NCBI RefSeq assembly: GCF_003477885.1
Contig: NZ_QUEE01000006.1
Location: 62,001 to 126,000, forward strand
Direction: 5' to 3'
Length of the DNA stretch: 64,000 nucleotides
Origin: Lachnotalea sp. AF33-28
Lineage (GTDB): Bacteria > Bacillota > Clostridia > Lachnospirales > Lachnospiraceae
Under the pieces are notes generated by a model. That model did no database searches. It saw nothing but the letters and a program-made list of their open reading frames with translations, and was not told the DNA's origin. Of this stretch, positions 26,557 to 36,206 are shown piece after piece. How positions within the stretch are numbered: the first letter of the stretch is position 1; every line of letters begins with the position of its first letter. The position numbers were made by a program, and so were the translations under genes.

Positions 26557-28165
26557 TGAGATAGAGATCCTTCAGTGGCTGAAGGATCTGTTTTCATACG
26601 AATGTGATAGGGAACTGGATGTATATACGGCGTCTTCCGGCAGAAAGGCGATTGAGCTGCTCAATCATATGAGATTTGATGTAGTCCTTACGGATATTAA
26701 GATGCCGGGAATGGACGGCATTAAGCTCTACCGCCATATCAGGGAAAACTGGCCTATGGCCAGGGTCGTATTTTTAACAGGATATCGGGATCATGAGACT
26801 CTGTATGAAATAGTAAAGAACCGGGAGGTCCGTTACGTTTTGAAAAATGAAGGGGATGCCCTGATTCTAAAGACAGTGACGGATGCATTTAAGGAGCTGG
26901 AACAAACGATCCGTGAGAAAAACCGGCAGCTGCAGCAGGCCCGGATTGTGGAAAAGGCGATTTATTGGCTGCAGAAAGAACGGGTGGAACAGATTCTCTA
27001 CCGCACTCTGGATAAAGAACCAAGCCAGCAGATGCTGGATGAGGTGGAGATCCCGATACAGGCAGATTATCCGGTATTGATGTTCACCGCCAGAGTCGGA
27101 AAAAAGGATAACCAGAACGGGCAGTCGTTTAGGATACACGCTCAGGTCGGGGAATATATAAAGGAATATATGCCCCCCTCCTTAAGGGTTTTCTACACGT
27201 TTCCCGACTCGGATACACTGCTGCTTCTGATACAGCCCAGGATTCTGGATGAGTATACGGACTGGCGGAAAAATTTTTCCATAGCCAAAGGCGCTCTTGA
27301 GTATATACAGAACGGCTGCGAGGAGCAGCTGAGGCTGATCCTTTCCTTTGCGGTATTTCGGGAGCCCGCCGGCATGGATCGGCTGGCAGAACGGTACTGG
27401 GAATGCAGGGGCGGGTTGATCCGTATGGGTGAAAATGAGATTCCGGTGATCCTTGACATGGAAGAGGTGGAAAAATGGGGAAGGCCCTCCATTGACAGCA
27501 GAAATATCATATCCAAGATCCCTATTCTGTCGGGTTTTTTAGAACAGCGCAGAAAGGAGGAGTTCTATGAACTGCTCAAGAACATGACTGTGCCGTTGTT
27601 AGGCGTGCGCAGCAAGAACGATACGGCCGCGCTGGAGGTGTATTTCAATATCTCTATGATGTTTTTAAAATATATCAATATTCATCAGCTGAATGAACGC
27701 CTTTCCTTTCATATCGCACTCTATAAACTGACGAGGACTGACGAGCATAAGGACTGGACAGAAGCTGTGCAGTACTTGTTTGACCTGTCGGACGCGCTGT
27801 TTTTAGTGCTGGGCAGCGAGGAGGAGGATCGCACTGACCTGGCTATGAAGAGGATCGAAAGCTATATTCATACGCATATAGACAGTGATCTGACCCTGAA
27901 CCGGCTGGCGGAGGTCGGTGGGTTTAATGCATCCTATCTGTCAAGGGTCTTTAAGCAGACTCATGCCTGCAACCTTTCCGAGTACATCACACAGGAACGG
28001 ATTAAAAAAGCGAGAAAGTATCTGTCCGATACCGATCTGAAGATACTGAAGGTGGCGGAGCAGGTGGGATATTACTCCGCGCATTCCTTCACCAGGGCTT
28101 TTAAAACCTGCACGGGCCTCTCGCCCGCAGAATACCGCAGCCGTTATCGCAGAACTGAGATTTAA
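26531..28165 (+). CDS. YesN-type response regulator with AraC HTH
   Basis: This is a 544-residue response regulator. The receiver domain is residues 1-120 (VDDE, phospho-acceptor Asp55 in VVLTDIKMPG, VLKNEG with the conserved Lys). A middle region of about 300 residues is typical of YesN proteins and has no clear motif. The C-terminus carries an AraC-type double HTH (about 440-540; LTLNRLAEVGGFNASYLSRV, ILKVAEQVGYYSAHSFTRAF, GLSPAEYR). The start is the ATG preceded by GAGGAGG; an upstream TTG lies inside that site. It overlaps the kinase gene and precedes the binding-protein gene, its likely target. Confidence 0.94.
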   Translation: MNSLLIVDDEIEILQWLKDLFSYECDRELDVYTASSGRKAIELLNHMRFDVVLTDIKMPGMDGIKLYRHIRENWPMARVVFLTGYRDHETLYEIVKNREVRYVLKNEGDALILKTVTDAFKELEQTIREKNRQLQQARIVEKAIYWLQKERVEQILYRTLDKEPSQQMLDEVEIPIQADYPVLMFTARVGKKDNQNGQSFRIHAQVGEYIKEYMPPSLRVFYTFPDSDTLLLLIQPRILDEYTDWRKNFSIAKGALEYIQNGCEEQLRLILSFAVFREPAGMDRLAERYWECRGGLIRMGENEIPVILDMEEVEKWGRPSIDSRNIISKIPILSGFLEQRRKEEFYELLKNMTVPLLGVRSKNDTAALEVYFNISMMFLKYINIHQLNERLSFHIALYKLTRTDEHKDWTEAVQYLFDLSDALFLVLGSEEEDRTDLAMKRIESYIHTHIDSDLTLNRLAEVGGFNASYLSRVFKQTHACNLSEYITQERIKKARKYLSDTDLKILKVAEQVGYYSAHSFTRAFKTCTGLSPAEYRSRYRRTEI

Positions 28166-28246
28166 GAGCCAGGGTATGAAAACGACGGCGTAAAATATTG
28201 TTCTCAATGTAAAATAATGCACGTAGGAAAATGCGGGCGGGGCGCT

Positions 28247-28252
28247 TACAAT
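28247..28252 (+). promoter_or_regulatory. Candidate -10 box for the binding-protein/permease operon
   Basis: TACAAT within CTTACAATAGAGC lies about 80 bp upstream of the binding-protein ATG. The same TACAATAGAGC string occurs before the 60.9-kb permease operon. No strong -35 is visible, as expected for an activator-dependent (YesN) promoter. Confidence 0.5.
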
Positions 28253-28332
28253 AGAGCTATCAGGAGATGAGAGAAAATAGATAGGATAAGAGCTCTCGCT
28301 TCAGTTGGTAACAATTAAAGGAGGAAAGGTAT

Positions 28333-30102
28333 ATGAGAAAGAAAAGTATGAACAAGATCCTTACGCTCACATTGGCGTTTGCCATGACGGCATCGCTGGC
28401 GGCCTGCGGCGGCAAAGACACCGCTGAGACAACAGCTTCTGCCTCGGCAAAGGAAACCACTGCAGTAAAGGGAACCGATGCGACAGAGGGAAGCACGGCG
28501 GCCGTCAGCCAGGTTCCGTCGGAAAAGAATCTGTACGGGTTTGAAGACCCCGTTACTCTTAAAATCGGGTTAGGGATTGCGGCGGACTTCGAATATCCGG
28601 AAGGAGAGAGCGCAACCGACAATCAATGGGTAACGCTTTATAAGGAAAATAATATCAATCTGGATATCATCTATCAGGTAGATGCATCACAGGAGGGGAC
28701 CAAGCTGGCTACGGCGATTACATCCGGCAATTATCCGGATATTATTTTTACCGGAGGAGCAGATTATGTCAATTACGCCAGAACCGGCGTTACTGCTGAT
28801 ATAACGGATTTGTATGAGGAATATGCATCGGATGAACTGAAGGCATATATGGAAAGCGATGGCGGCGTAGGTCTGGAATCCGCTAAAGTGGACGGCCGTT
28901 TGTACGGACTTCCTCTTCTGGGCAATTCATATGATTCTGTGATGATTATGTTTATTAGGGAAGACTGGCTGTCCCGGCTTGGGCTGGATGTTCCCACAAC
29001 CATGGAAGAGCTTCATGAGGTAGCCTATGCTTTTACGCATAACGATCCGGACGGAAACGGTGCGGACGATACATACGGACTGGCACTCAACGGCAAGGAT
29101 GTATTTGCGTATAACAGCGGCATTCAGGCGTTTTTTGAAGGTTATGGCGCGATCCCCGGATATTGGGAAAACGTATTCACCTTTATCGAGAAAGACGGAA
29201 ATGTGGTCTGGGGCGGCGCTTTGGCAGATGAGATGAAGGCCGGGCTGACTCTGCTGAAGGAGATGTATGCGGACGGTTCCATCGCAAAGGATTTCGGCGT
29301 AATGGATAATGACAGGATTACGGAAGAGATGACCGCAGGCAAATGCGGAATCATGTTTGCACCCATGTGGGGAGCGATGTCTCCTGCCGGCCAGCTGGTT
29401 CAGAGCAATACAGATGTACATTTTGCAGCGGCTCCGATACCGGACGGAATGGGCGAAGGATCCTCCAAGGCTTATTTTACAAATTCAGGCTCCAGTTATT
29501 ATACTGTGAGCAGCAAGTGCGAGAATCCGGAAGTGCTGATCAAACTGATGAACTTAAGCGTCAGCAAGCTCTGCGATATGGAAAACCCTGATTTTACACG
29601 TTTTTATGAAAATTCAGAGTGGAAATGTGCACTGACAAGGACGCTGGCGCCCCTCAAGAATTACGATAACTATCTGAAAGACCAGGAAGCGTTAAAGACA
29701 GGTGATACATCAGTGCTGAACGCGGAACAGATGGGCGACTATGAAAAGATGAAAGTGTACTTAGACGGCATGGCTTCCGGCAACCCGGATGTGACAGATC
29801 CCGACTTCCAGACAGGCATCAGTCTCTATACCGTATTTGGCGATCCGCAGGGCGGCTACGCAGCTCTGGAGCAGATCATGAAGAGCGGGGATCTGAATGT
29901 CAGCGCTTACAACACCATAGTGACCGAGACCATGGCGGCGAAATTCCCTACCTTAAACAAGCTGGCTATGGAAACCATTATCAAGATCATCACCGGCGAT
30001 GATATCAGCACCTACGATGCGTTCTTAGAGAACTGGGCGAAGCTGGGCGGTGACGAGGTAACTGCCGAAGCGCAGAGCTGGTATGATGTGAATATGAAAT
30101 AA
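28333..30102 (+). CDS. Extracellular sugar-binding lipoprotein (LipO/YtcQ-type)
   Basis: This is a 589-residue solute-binding lipoprotein. Its signal peptide ends in the lipobox SLAAC (Cys25), followed by a Thr/Ser/Ala-rich linker to about residue 65. The binding domain contains the calcium-type loop DPDGNGADD near residue 238 and the family's WLSRLGLDVPTTMEEL segment. GGAGGAAAGG lies close before the ATG. It is followed by LplB and YtcP permease genes and preceded by the YesM/YesN pair: a complete sugar importer except for its ATPase. The large size suggests oligosaccharide rather than monosaccharide ligands. Confidence 0.94.
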   Translation: MRKKSMNKILTLTLAFAMTASLAACGGKDTAETTASASAKETTAVKGTDATEGSTAAVSQVPSEKNLYGFEDPVTLKIGLGIAADFEYPEGESATDNQWVTLYKENNINLDIIYQVDASQEGTKLATAITSGNYPDIIFTGGADYVNYARTGVTADITDLYEEYASDELKAYMESDGGVGLESAKVDGRLYGLPLLGNSYDSVMIMFIREDWLSRLGLDVPTTMEELHEVAYAFTHNDPDGNGADDTYGLALNGKDVFAYNSGIQAFFEGYGAIPGYWENVFTFIEKDGNVVWGGALADEMKAGLTLLKEMYADGSIAKDFGVMDNDRITEEMTAGKCGIMFAPMWGAMSPAGQLVQSNTDVHFAAAPIPDGMGEGSSKAYFTNSGSSYYTVSSKCENPEVLIKLMNLSVSKLCDMENPDFTRFYENSEWKCALTRTLAPLKNYDNYLKDQEALKTGDTSVLNAEQMGDYEKMKVYLDGMASGNPDVTDPDFQTGISLYTVFGDPQGGYAALEQIMKSGDLNVSAYNTIVTETMAAKFPTLNKLAMETIIKIITGDDISTYDAFLENWAKLGGDEVTAEAQSWYDVNMK

Positions 30103-30123
30103 AGCTATTAAAAAATAAAATGT

Positions 30124-30175
30124 GGGCCGGGACAAAGGACAACGGAGCATAAAGTCCGCCGTGTTCCGGCCCTCA
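30124..30175 (+). other. GC-rich hairpin between binding-protein and permease genes
   Basis: GGGCCGG and CCGGCCC close a stem with an inner, partly paired loop. There is no T-run, so it is more likely a processing or stabilising structure that keeps binding-protein mRNA in excess over permease mRNA. Confidence 0.45.
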
Positions 30176-30198
30176 CTATACCCAAAGGAGTGATTCCA

Positions 30199-31140
30199 GT
30201 GACTGGAAAGACCGCTGTAAGAAAAAAGAGAACGGGACAGAACCGTATGATCTTTCATGCCATGCTGTTTCTGCCATGCCTTTTTTTATTGATTTTTAAT
30301 TACCTGCCCATAGCGGGCATCGTGATGGCATTTCAGGATTTTCATCCCGGCTTGGGGTTCTTAGGGTCTAAGTGGGTGGGAATGGAAAACTTTCATACGC
30401 TGTGTCTGCTGCCGGATACCTGGCCGGCCATACGCAATACGCTGATCATCGCCGTGGGCAAAATCATTGGCAATCTGGTGATCCCGGTCGCCTTTGCGCT
30501 GATGCTCAATGAGGTGCGCAGGAAAAGCTTTAAAAGAACCGTACAGACCATCACCTATCTGCCGTATTTCCTTTCCTGGGTGGTGCTAAGCGGCATACTG
30601 ATTAATTTCCTTTCTCCGGGAAGCACGGCGGATGCCTGCGGATTATTCAATACGATTCTTATGAAAACGGGGCTGATTAAAGAGCCTGTGTATTTCCTGG
30701 GAACCAAGAGCACTTTTCGGGGGACTATGATCGTCAGTGACATCTGGAAAAATTTTGGATTCAATACAATCGTCTATCTGGCGGCCCTCACCGGCGTGGA
30801 CCCGGGACTTTATGAGGCGGCCGCGGTGGACGGAGCAGGGCGGCTGCGCCAGACCTTTCATATCACACTGCCGGGCATTGCGCCGTTTATCGCGCTGATG
30901 ACGATACTGTCCATTGGAAATGTATTAAGCGCGGGATTTGATCAGATATTCAATCTGTACAGCCCGGCAGTTTATGAGACGGGCGATATCATCGATACGC
31001 TGGTGTACCGGCTGGGCCTGATCAATCAGCAGTATTCGCTTTCAGCGGCCGTAGGAGTGTTCAAATCGGCGGTATCCATGATTTTAATAGTGAGTGGGTA
31101 TAAGCTGGCGGATAAATATGCCGGTTACAGAGTATTTTAA
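30199..31140 (+). CDS. Sugar ABC permease, LplB-type
   Basis: This is a 313-residue inner-membrane permease of the LplB family, with six helices and the EAA loop YEAAAVDGAGRLRQTFHITL that contacts the ATPase. The GTG at MTGKTAV is chosen because AAAGGAG ends 8 nt upstream; an earlier GTG overlaps that site. It lies 96 bp after the binding protein and 12 bp before its YtcP partner. No ATPase is encoded nearby, so a shared MsmK/UgpC-type ATPase is expected elsewhere in the genome. Confidence 0.93.
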   Translation: MTGKTAVRKKRTGQNRMIFHAMLFLPCLFLLIFNYLPIAGIVMAFQDFHPGLGFLGSKWVGMENFHTLCLLPDTWPAIRNTLIIAVGKIIGNLVIPVAFALMLNEVRRKSFKRTVQTITYLPYFLSWVVLSGILINFLSPGSTADACGLFNTILMKTGLIKEPVYFLGTKSTFRGTMIVSDIWKNFGFNTIVYLAALTGVDPGLYEAAAVDGAGRLRQTFHITLPGIAPFIALMTILSIGNVLSAGFDQIFNLYSPAVYETGDIIDTLVYRLGLINQQYSLSAAVGVFKSAVSMILIVSGYKLADKYAGYRVF

Positions 31141-31152
31141 GGAGGGGAAGTC

Positions 31153-32040
31153 ATGATAAGCAATTCGAAGAGCAGAAAAGTGTTTCAGGTAATTAATACC
31201 GTGGTGATCATCGCGGTTACAGCCAGCTGTCTGATCCCCCTGCTGAATGTGCTGGCCATATCCTTAAGCAATTCGCAGGCGATCGTTGCCAATGAAGTCG
31301 GTATCTGGCCGAAGATGTTCACAGCGGATGCCTATTCCTATGTGATGAAGAGCACGAAGTTCTGGACCTCCGCAGCGGTATCGTTAAAGCGTGTTGTGAT
31401 CGGAGTGCCCTTAAGCATCCTGCTCACCCTGCTGGCGGCCTATCCGCTCTCGAAGCCCGAACTGGCCTTTCCGGCCAGAAAGTACTACGTGGCCTATCTG
31501 CTGGTGGTCATGGTGTTTAACGGCGGTCTGATCCCCACCTATTACGTGATCTCCCAGCTGAATATGATCGATACGATCTGGGCGCTGACACTGCCCTGTG
31601 CGGTCAATATCTTCAATATAATCCTGGTCATGAATTTTTTCAGGAATATTCCGGCGGAGCTGGAGGAATCCGCCATGCTGGACGGAGCCAGCCAATGGAC
31701 GGTACTCACCAGAATCTACCTGCCGCTTTCCAAGCCCTCAGTGGCAACCATCACGCTGTTCTGCCTGGTGAATCACTGGAATTCCTGGTTTGACGGCTTG
31801 ATCTATTCTAATTATACATACAATTATCCGCTGCAGTCCTATCTGCAGACCATTGTAACATCCACCAGGGACGCCCTGTTTGAAGGGGATGTTAAGGCCA
31901 TCATGGATATGATGAATTTAAATACTACCAACATCAAATCGGCGCAGATCTTTATCTCCATGCTGCCGCTGCTGGTGATCTACCCCTTCCTGCAGAAATA
32001 TTTTACAGCCGGGCTGACCCTGGGAAGTGTCAAAGGCTGA
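31153..32040 (+). CDS. Sugar ABC permease, YtcP/LplC-type
   Basis: This is a 295-residue permease of the YtcP (AraQ/MalG-like) family, with six helices and EAA loop ESAMLDGASQWTVLTRIYLP. It pairs with the preceding LplB-type protein to form the channel. GGAGGGG lies 5-6 nt before the ATG. It is the last gene of the importer operon and converges on a degV gene with only 6 bp between the stops; no hairpin terminator is visible in that gap. Confidence 0.93.
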   Translation: MISNSKSRKVFQVINTVVIIAVTASCLIPLLNVLAISLSNSQAIVANEVGIWPKMFTADAYSYVMKSTKFWTSAAVSLKRVVIGVPLSILLTLLAAYPLSKPELAFPARKYYVAYLLVVMVFNGGLIPTYYVISQLNMIDTIWALTLPCAVNIFNIILVMNFFRNIPAELEESAMLDGASQWTVLTRIYLPLSKPSVATITLFCLVNHWNSWFDGLIYSNYTYNYPLQSYLQTIVTSTRDALFEGDVKAIMDMMNLNTTNIKSAQIFISMLPLLVIYPFLQKYFTAGLTLGSVKG

Positions 32041-32046
32041 TCCGTC

Positions 32047-32931
32047 TTAACCGACCGTTTCGTTCTCTTCCAGCATTCTCTGACAGGCGATGGCCAGAGC
32101 GCCGGGGCCGATATGACAGGCTACGCTTAGAGAGAGCGGATCGGTGTGAACGGGCAGGCCGGGATATGTTTCTTTAAGCTCTGCGGCAAGCTCCTCTGCG
32201 GCCTCTTTGTCGTAGGTATAGGCGATGTAGAGCCAGATCTTATTGTCTTTATAATAGCCGGCGTATTTATTTTCCAGATCCTTCTGTATCGCGTCCATCA
32301 TGATGCGCTTGCCCTGTTTGATGCCTCTGGCTTTGGAGAACGCGTCCAGCTTTTCACCATTGATCTGCAGCACCGGCTTGAGATTTAAAATAGTGCCGAT
32401 GGCAGCGGCGGCGGGAGTGATCCTTCCGCCCTTTTTTAAATACTTTAAAGTATCCACCATGATATAGATGCTGGATTCCATCTTCGTATCTTCCAGGCGC
32501 TGCCTGATCTGCGCCGCGCTCATTCCGGCTTCAGCCATCTTAAGTGCGTCCAATGCGGACTGGCGCTGCGTTACTGAAATTCGGTGATTATTGACCACCT
32601 GCACCTTACCGTCATAGTCAGCGGCCAAAGCCAGCGCTGTCTCACAGGAGCCGGACAGCCCGCTGGACATGGGTATATGCACAATCTCATCATAATCCTT
32701 TAAAAGTTCTTCCCACAGATCCAGTACGGTACCCGCCGCGGGCTGGCTGGTCCCGATATCTGCATCATCGTTTAATTTCTCATAAAATTCCTGCTGGGTG
32801 AGATCGATGTCTTCGAAATAATCCTTTCCGTTGATAGTAAAAGGCATCGGAATGACATGAATCCCCAGATCTTTTGCCTGCTGCTGCGTAATTCCGCTAT
32901 TGCTATCGGTAACAACCGCTACTTTGTTCAT
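32047..32931 (-). CDS. DegV family fatty-acid-binding protein
   Basis: This is a 294-residue DegV protein. These proteins (FakB-like) bind a fatty acid in the cytoplasm and present it to the FakA kinase. The N-terminal motif VVTDSNSGI, the TSQPAAG segment and SSGLSGSCETA are the ligand-head-group loops; LKYLKKGGRI and the C-terminal HIGPGALA are conserved family marks. CGAGGAGAA precedes the ATG. It is monocistronic. A second DegV paralog lies at 46.7 kb; each probably prefers a different acyl chain. Confidence 0.92.
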   Translation of the reverse strand: MNKVAVVTDSNSGITQQQAKDLGIHVIPMPFTINGKDYFEDIDLTQQEFYEKLNDDADIGTSQPAAGTVLDLWEELLKDYDEIVHIPMSSGLSGSCETALALAADYDGKVQVVNNHRISVTQRQSALDALKMAEAGMSAAQIRQRLEDTKMESSIYIMVDTLKYLKKGGRITPAAAAIGTILNLKPVLQINGEKLDAFSKARGIKQGKRIMMDAIQKDLENKYAGYYKDNKIWLYIAYTYDKEAAEELAAELKETYPGLPVHTDPLSLSVACHIGPGALAIACQRMLEENETVG

Positions 32932-32975
32932 TCTTATTCTCCTCGTTAAGTTTTGGAATACTGTGTATTCTGAAT

Positions 32976-33010
32976 AAAAAGGCCGGCAGCGTTTATCGTT
33001 GTCCAGCCTT
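32976..33010 (-). terminator. Terminator of the ABC exporter gene
   Basis: On the minus strand AAGGCTGG pairs with CCGGCCTT (one G-U), followed by TTTTTATTC. It lies 160 bp downstream of the exporter stop and before degV. Confidence 0.65.
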
Positions 33011-33168
33011 AGGGTTCATTGTATCATAAATGATCGGGGGATTCTACTGGCTTTGAATGGTTTAATAAATAATTTATTACTAGTAGTAACCTTCAAAATA
33101 TGCCGGCGTTGGGACCTGCCGGATAGCGGTGTTTAATACTACTTGCACCGGTTATATGTGCTGTTACA

Positions 33169-34896
33169 CTAGTTTCCTTGAACGCTGTGAAGTCTGCTGT
33201 AAAGACCGTCTTCCTTAAGCAGCTGTTCATGGGTACCCTTTTGTACAATTCGGCCTTCCTCCAGAACAAGTATCTGGTCAGCCCCCCGGATCGTGGAAAG
33301 GCGGTGGGCAATGGCAATGATGGTGCGCGTTCCCGCCAGCTCATTGATGGCTTGCTGGATCTCCTTTTCCGTCTCCACATCCACTGAAGCGGTCGCCTCA
33401 TCCAGGATGATGATGGGGGATTTGCGCAGGATTGCCCTGGCGATGGCGATCCGCTGTTTTTGACCGCCGGATAGACGCATACCCCGTTCTCCAACCATTG
33501 TTTCATATTGATCCGGCATTTCCATAATGCTGTCATGGATGCGGGCAGCCTTAGCGGCCTGCACGATTTCTTCTTTGCCGGCGCTTGGGTCCGCATAGGC
33601 GATGTTGTCCGCAATGGTGCCGTTAAACAAAAAGGTGTCCTGCAGCACAGGGGAGATGCATTGGCGCAGGCTTTCCAGGGTAACACTGCGGATGTCTTTG
33701 CCATCGATCAGGATATGTCCTCCGGTGGGATCGTAAAAACGGAAAAGCAGCTGTGTAAGCGTGGTCTTGCCGACGCCGGTGGGGCCAACAAGGGCGATCA
33801 TCTGGCCGGATTCGCAGGAAAAGCTGATGTCGCGCAGCACGGGCACGCCGTTTTCATATTGAAAGGAAACCGAGTCAAAGCGAACAGCTCCTTTGACAGT
33901 TCCTATATCCCTGGCGCCGGGAACATCCTGTATTTCAGACGGTGTATCCAGAATAGCCATAACCCTTTCAGCGCCTGCATAAGCCTGCTGTGTATCTTCC
34001 AGCAGACGTGCCAGCCCTGAGATCGGTGTATAAAAGAGCGAGAGATACAGCAGGAAGGCTACGATATCCGATACGGAAATCTGATGGTGAAAGGCCAGCA
34101 CACCTCCTACCCCAACCACAATGACGGTACCTATGGAGGAGAGAAATTCCACAGCGGGATGAAAAAAAGCGCTGATATTCAATGCGTGCAGCATGGCTCC
34201 GGTATAGGCGGAAGCCTGGCCGTGCACCTGACCGGTTTCGTATTCCTCCTGTCCGAATGCCTGAATTTCATGAATACCTGACAGATTGTCCTGAAGCTTC
34301 GCATTTAACTGGGCCAGGGCCTTTTGGGATTTTCGGAAATTCGGACGCACTTTGGCGGCAAAAACCCAGCCTGAGAAGAGTATGAACGGGATCGGTATGC
34401 AGGTCAGCAGCGCAAGCCACGCATTGATGGTGAGCAGTATGATCATGACGCCGACCACCGTGACCGCGTTGGTGATCATCTCCGGAATGATATGGGCATA
34501 TAAGAGCTCAAAAGTGGCTGTGTCATTGACCACCCGGCTCATCAAATCCCCTGTCTGCTTATCATGGAAAAAGGACATGGAAAAGGACTGGATGTGCCGG
34601 TATACCCGGATGCGCATTTCTTCCACCAGATTCCAGGCCGCCTTGTGGGCCAGATAATTGCTCAAGTAGCGGAACAGAATTTTTGCCAGATACAAAGCGA
34701 CCAGCAGCGCAGTCAGCCCTGCGATTTTATTGAGAGCGGATTGATCCACGCCCCGCTCCACATAGGAGGTCATGGTGGAGAGCACCTTCGGTGCCGCCAG
34801 GTTCACCAGTGTGAGCAGAAAAGTGGAAAGAATTGCAATAATGTAGAGAGTGCGGTAACGTATGGCCTCTTTACCAAGGCGTAAGAGCAGTTTCAT
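33169..34896 (-). CDS. ABC exporter half-transporter (MdlB/MsbA-like)
   Basis: This is a 575-residue fused permease-ATPase. Six membrane helices (residues 1-310) precede an ATPase domain with Walker A GPTGVGKTT, signature LSGGQKQR, Walker B IIILDEATASVD and the H-loop AHRLST. The ATG at MKLLLRLG is used because GGAGG lies 8 nt upstream; eight extra codons in the longer frame would cover that site. As a half-transporter it should act as a homodimer, or with a partner not seen here. The substrate (drug, lipid or peptide) is unknown. About 160 bp of AT-rich, gene-free DNA lie downstream before its terminator. Confidence 0.93.
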   Translation of the reverse strand: MKLLLRLGKEAIRYRTLYIIAILSTFLLTLVNLAAPKVLSTMTSYVERGVDQSALNKIAGLTALLVALYLAKILFRYLSNYLAHKAAWNLVEEMRIRVYRHIQSFSMSFFHDKQTGDLMSRVVNDTATFELLYAHIIPEMITNAVTVVGVMIILLTINAWLALLTCIPIPFILFSGWVFAAKVRPNFRKSQKALAQLNAKLQDNLSGIHEIQAFGQEEYETGQVHGQASAYTGAMLHALNISAFFHPAVEFLSSIGTVIVVGVGGVLAFHHQISVSDIVAFLLYLSLFYTPISGLARLLEDTQQAYAGAERVMAILDTPSEIQDVPGARDIGTVKGAVRFDSVSFQYENGVPVLRDISFSCESGQMIALVGPTGVGKTTLTQLLFRFYDPTGGHILIDGKDIRSVTLESLRQCISPVLQDTFLFNGTIADNIAYADPSAGKEEIVQAAKAARIHDSIMEMPDQYETMVGERGMRLSGGQKQRIAIARAILRKSPIIILDEATASVDVETEKEIQQAINELAGTRTIIAIAHRLSTIRGADQILVLEEGRIVQKGTHEQLLKEDGLYSRLHSVQGN

Positions 34897-34955
34897 GATA
34901 AATCCTCCGGTTTCCGGCACATGTTGCAGAAGAAGATCCGCGCCGGTTTATTCTA

Positions 34956-36032
34956 TCAATATCTTCTTAAGTTTTTGGCGGCCGCTTCCATCAGTTTGGG
35001 GATGGGCAGGTTGAACGGGCATTTCTTTGTGCAGGCACCGCAGCTGATACAGTGGTCCGGCGTGCCCGAATCCGGGACTTCTTTTGTATATTCTTCGGTG
35101 ATCCGGTGCATCTGGGACCAGTCCACCCCGCCGAATACCTCCCAGCGGTTCCAGTATTTCAGCACATCCGGTATGGGGATGCCCTGCGGGCAGGGGCGGC
35201 AGTAGCCACAGCCTCTGCAGTAATTTTTCACCTTAATATCCACCTTTGCGATAACGGCCCGCCGATTCTCCTCGGTCATATCTATATAGCTGTTTACCGC
35301 ATGAAGGGCGATGTTAAGATACTCCGCCTTATCCAGTCCGGGTATGACGGTGGAGACGTAGGGACTGGACATGGCAAATTTCAGACATTCCTCTGCGGTG
35401 ACGGAAAATCCCATCTGGCGGCTGCGCTCTTCGCTCAGCACCCCGCCGCCTAAAGGCTTCATGACGATCACGCCCAGATCCATGGCGGCGCAGAGCGGAA
35501 ACAGTGTGTCTTCGGCTTCCAGATTCGTGGGGTTGTAGGCGAGCATGGCGGCTTCAAAGATGCCTGTGCGGATGATCTCTTCACCGATGCCGCAGTCATG
35601 GGTGGAGACGCCGATATGGCGGATGCGTCCTTTGGACCTTAGCTCCTGCACGTAATCCAGGATGCCGTTGGACCGAACCTTGTCCCAGTTCTCCCGCGTG
35701 CTCACATCATGGATGAACAGAATGTCCAGATAATCAGTCTGCAGATTGCTGAGTATGGTTTCAAAATCCTGCTGAAACTGTTTGAAATCCCGGTTAATGA
35801 TCTTGGAGGAAAGATAAAAACGGTCCCGCAGACGAAGCTTTTTTAACGCATGGCCGAGGCGGATCTCACTCTCACCGTAGCCGCGGGCCGTATCTATGTA
35901 ATTGATTCCGTTTTGATGAGCGGCCTTAACGATCTCTGAAGCCGTTTCCTGTGTGACGGAACCGTATTTCAGCGCTCCAATTCCCAGGGCGGATACCTGC
36001 AGTTCTGTTTTACCCAGACGTCTGTATTCCAT
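34956..36032 (-). CDS. Aldo/keto reductase with C-terminal 4Fe-4S domain
   Basis: This is a 358-residue oxidoreductase. Residues 1-270 form an NAD(P)H-dependent aldo/keto reductase barrel: Asp-Tyr of IDTARGYGESE, Lys of YLSSKI and His of LFIHDVS are the catalytic tetrad. The C-terminus adds cysteine clusters CRGCGYCRPCP and CISCGACTKKCP, a pattern for one or two 4Fe-4S clusters seen in the anaerobe-specific branch of the family. The ATG at MEYRRLG is preferred (GGAGAAC 4 nt upstream); the longer frame runs into repeat DNA. It lies 60 bp after the ABC exporter start and is transcribed in the same direction, so the two may be co-transcribed. Confidence 0.92.
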   Translation of the reverse strand: MEYRRLGKTELQVSALGIGALKYGSVTQETASEIVKAAHQNGINYIDTARGYGESEIRLGHALKKLRLRDRFYLSSKIINRDFKQFQQDFETILSNLQTDYLDILFIHDVSTRENWDKVRSNGILDYVQELRSKGRIRHIGVSTHDCGIGEEIIRTGIFEAAMLAYNPTNLEAEDTLFPLCAAMDLGVIVMKPLGGGVLSEERSRQMGFSVTAEECLKFAMSSPYVSTVIPGLDKAEYLNIALHAVNSYIDMTEENRRAVIAKVDIKVKNYCRGCGYCRPCPQGIPIPDVLKYWNRWEVFGGVDWSQMHRITEEYTKEVPDSGTPDHCISCGACTKKCPFNLPIPKLMEAAAKNLRRY

Positions 36033-36095
36033 TTGTTCTCCATTTCCGCGCCTCATTTGCGCAACATAATATATTGATGTTAGGGGGTTCGTAAT

Positions 36096-36174
36096 GCACA
36101 TGATTTCCTAGGGAAATTGTCTGCTACGCAGACGGAAATCAGCGCAGGTATAATATCTGTCGATATTATATCAT
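36096..36174 (+). repeat. 79-bp hairpin-rich repeat, tandem copy 1
   Basis: The unit contains three inverted repeats: TTTCCTAGGGAAA, GTCTGCTACGCAGAC and TATAATATC/GATATTATA. A second copy 111 bp further on differs at only about four bases. Between them lies the palindrome ATGTCAGCAAGCTGACAT. Confidence 0.9.
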
Positions 36175-36206
36175 GTCAGCAAGCTGACATGCCCCTCCGG
36201 GGGGAT

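Noticed and set aside
33093..33704. Open frame of 203 codons at the end of the ABC exporter gene
   Set aside because: It is the same strand, other frame, across Walker A/B-encoding DNA; its peptide is Pro/Arg/Ser-rich as in shadow frames.
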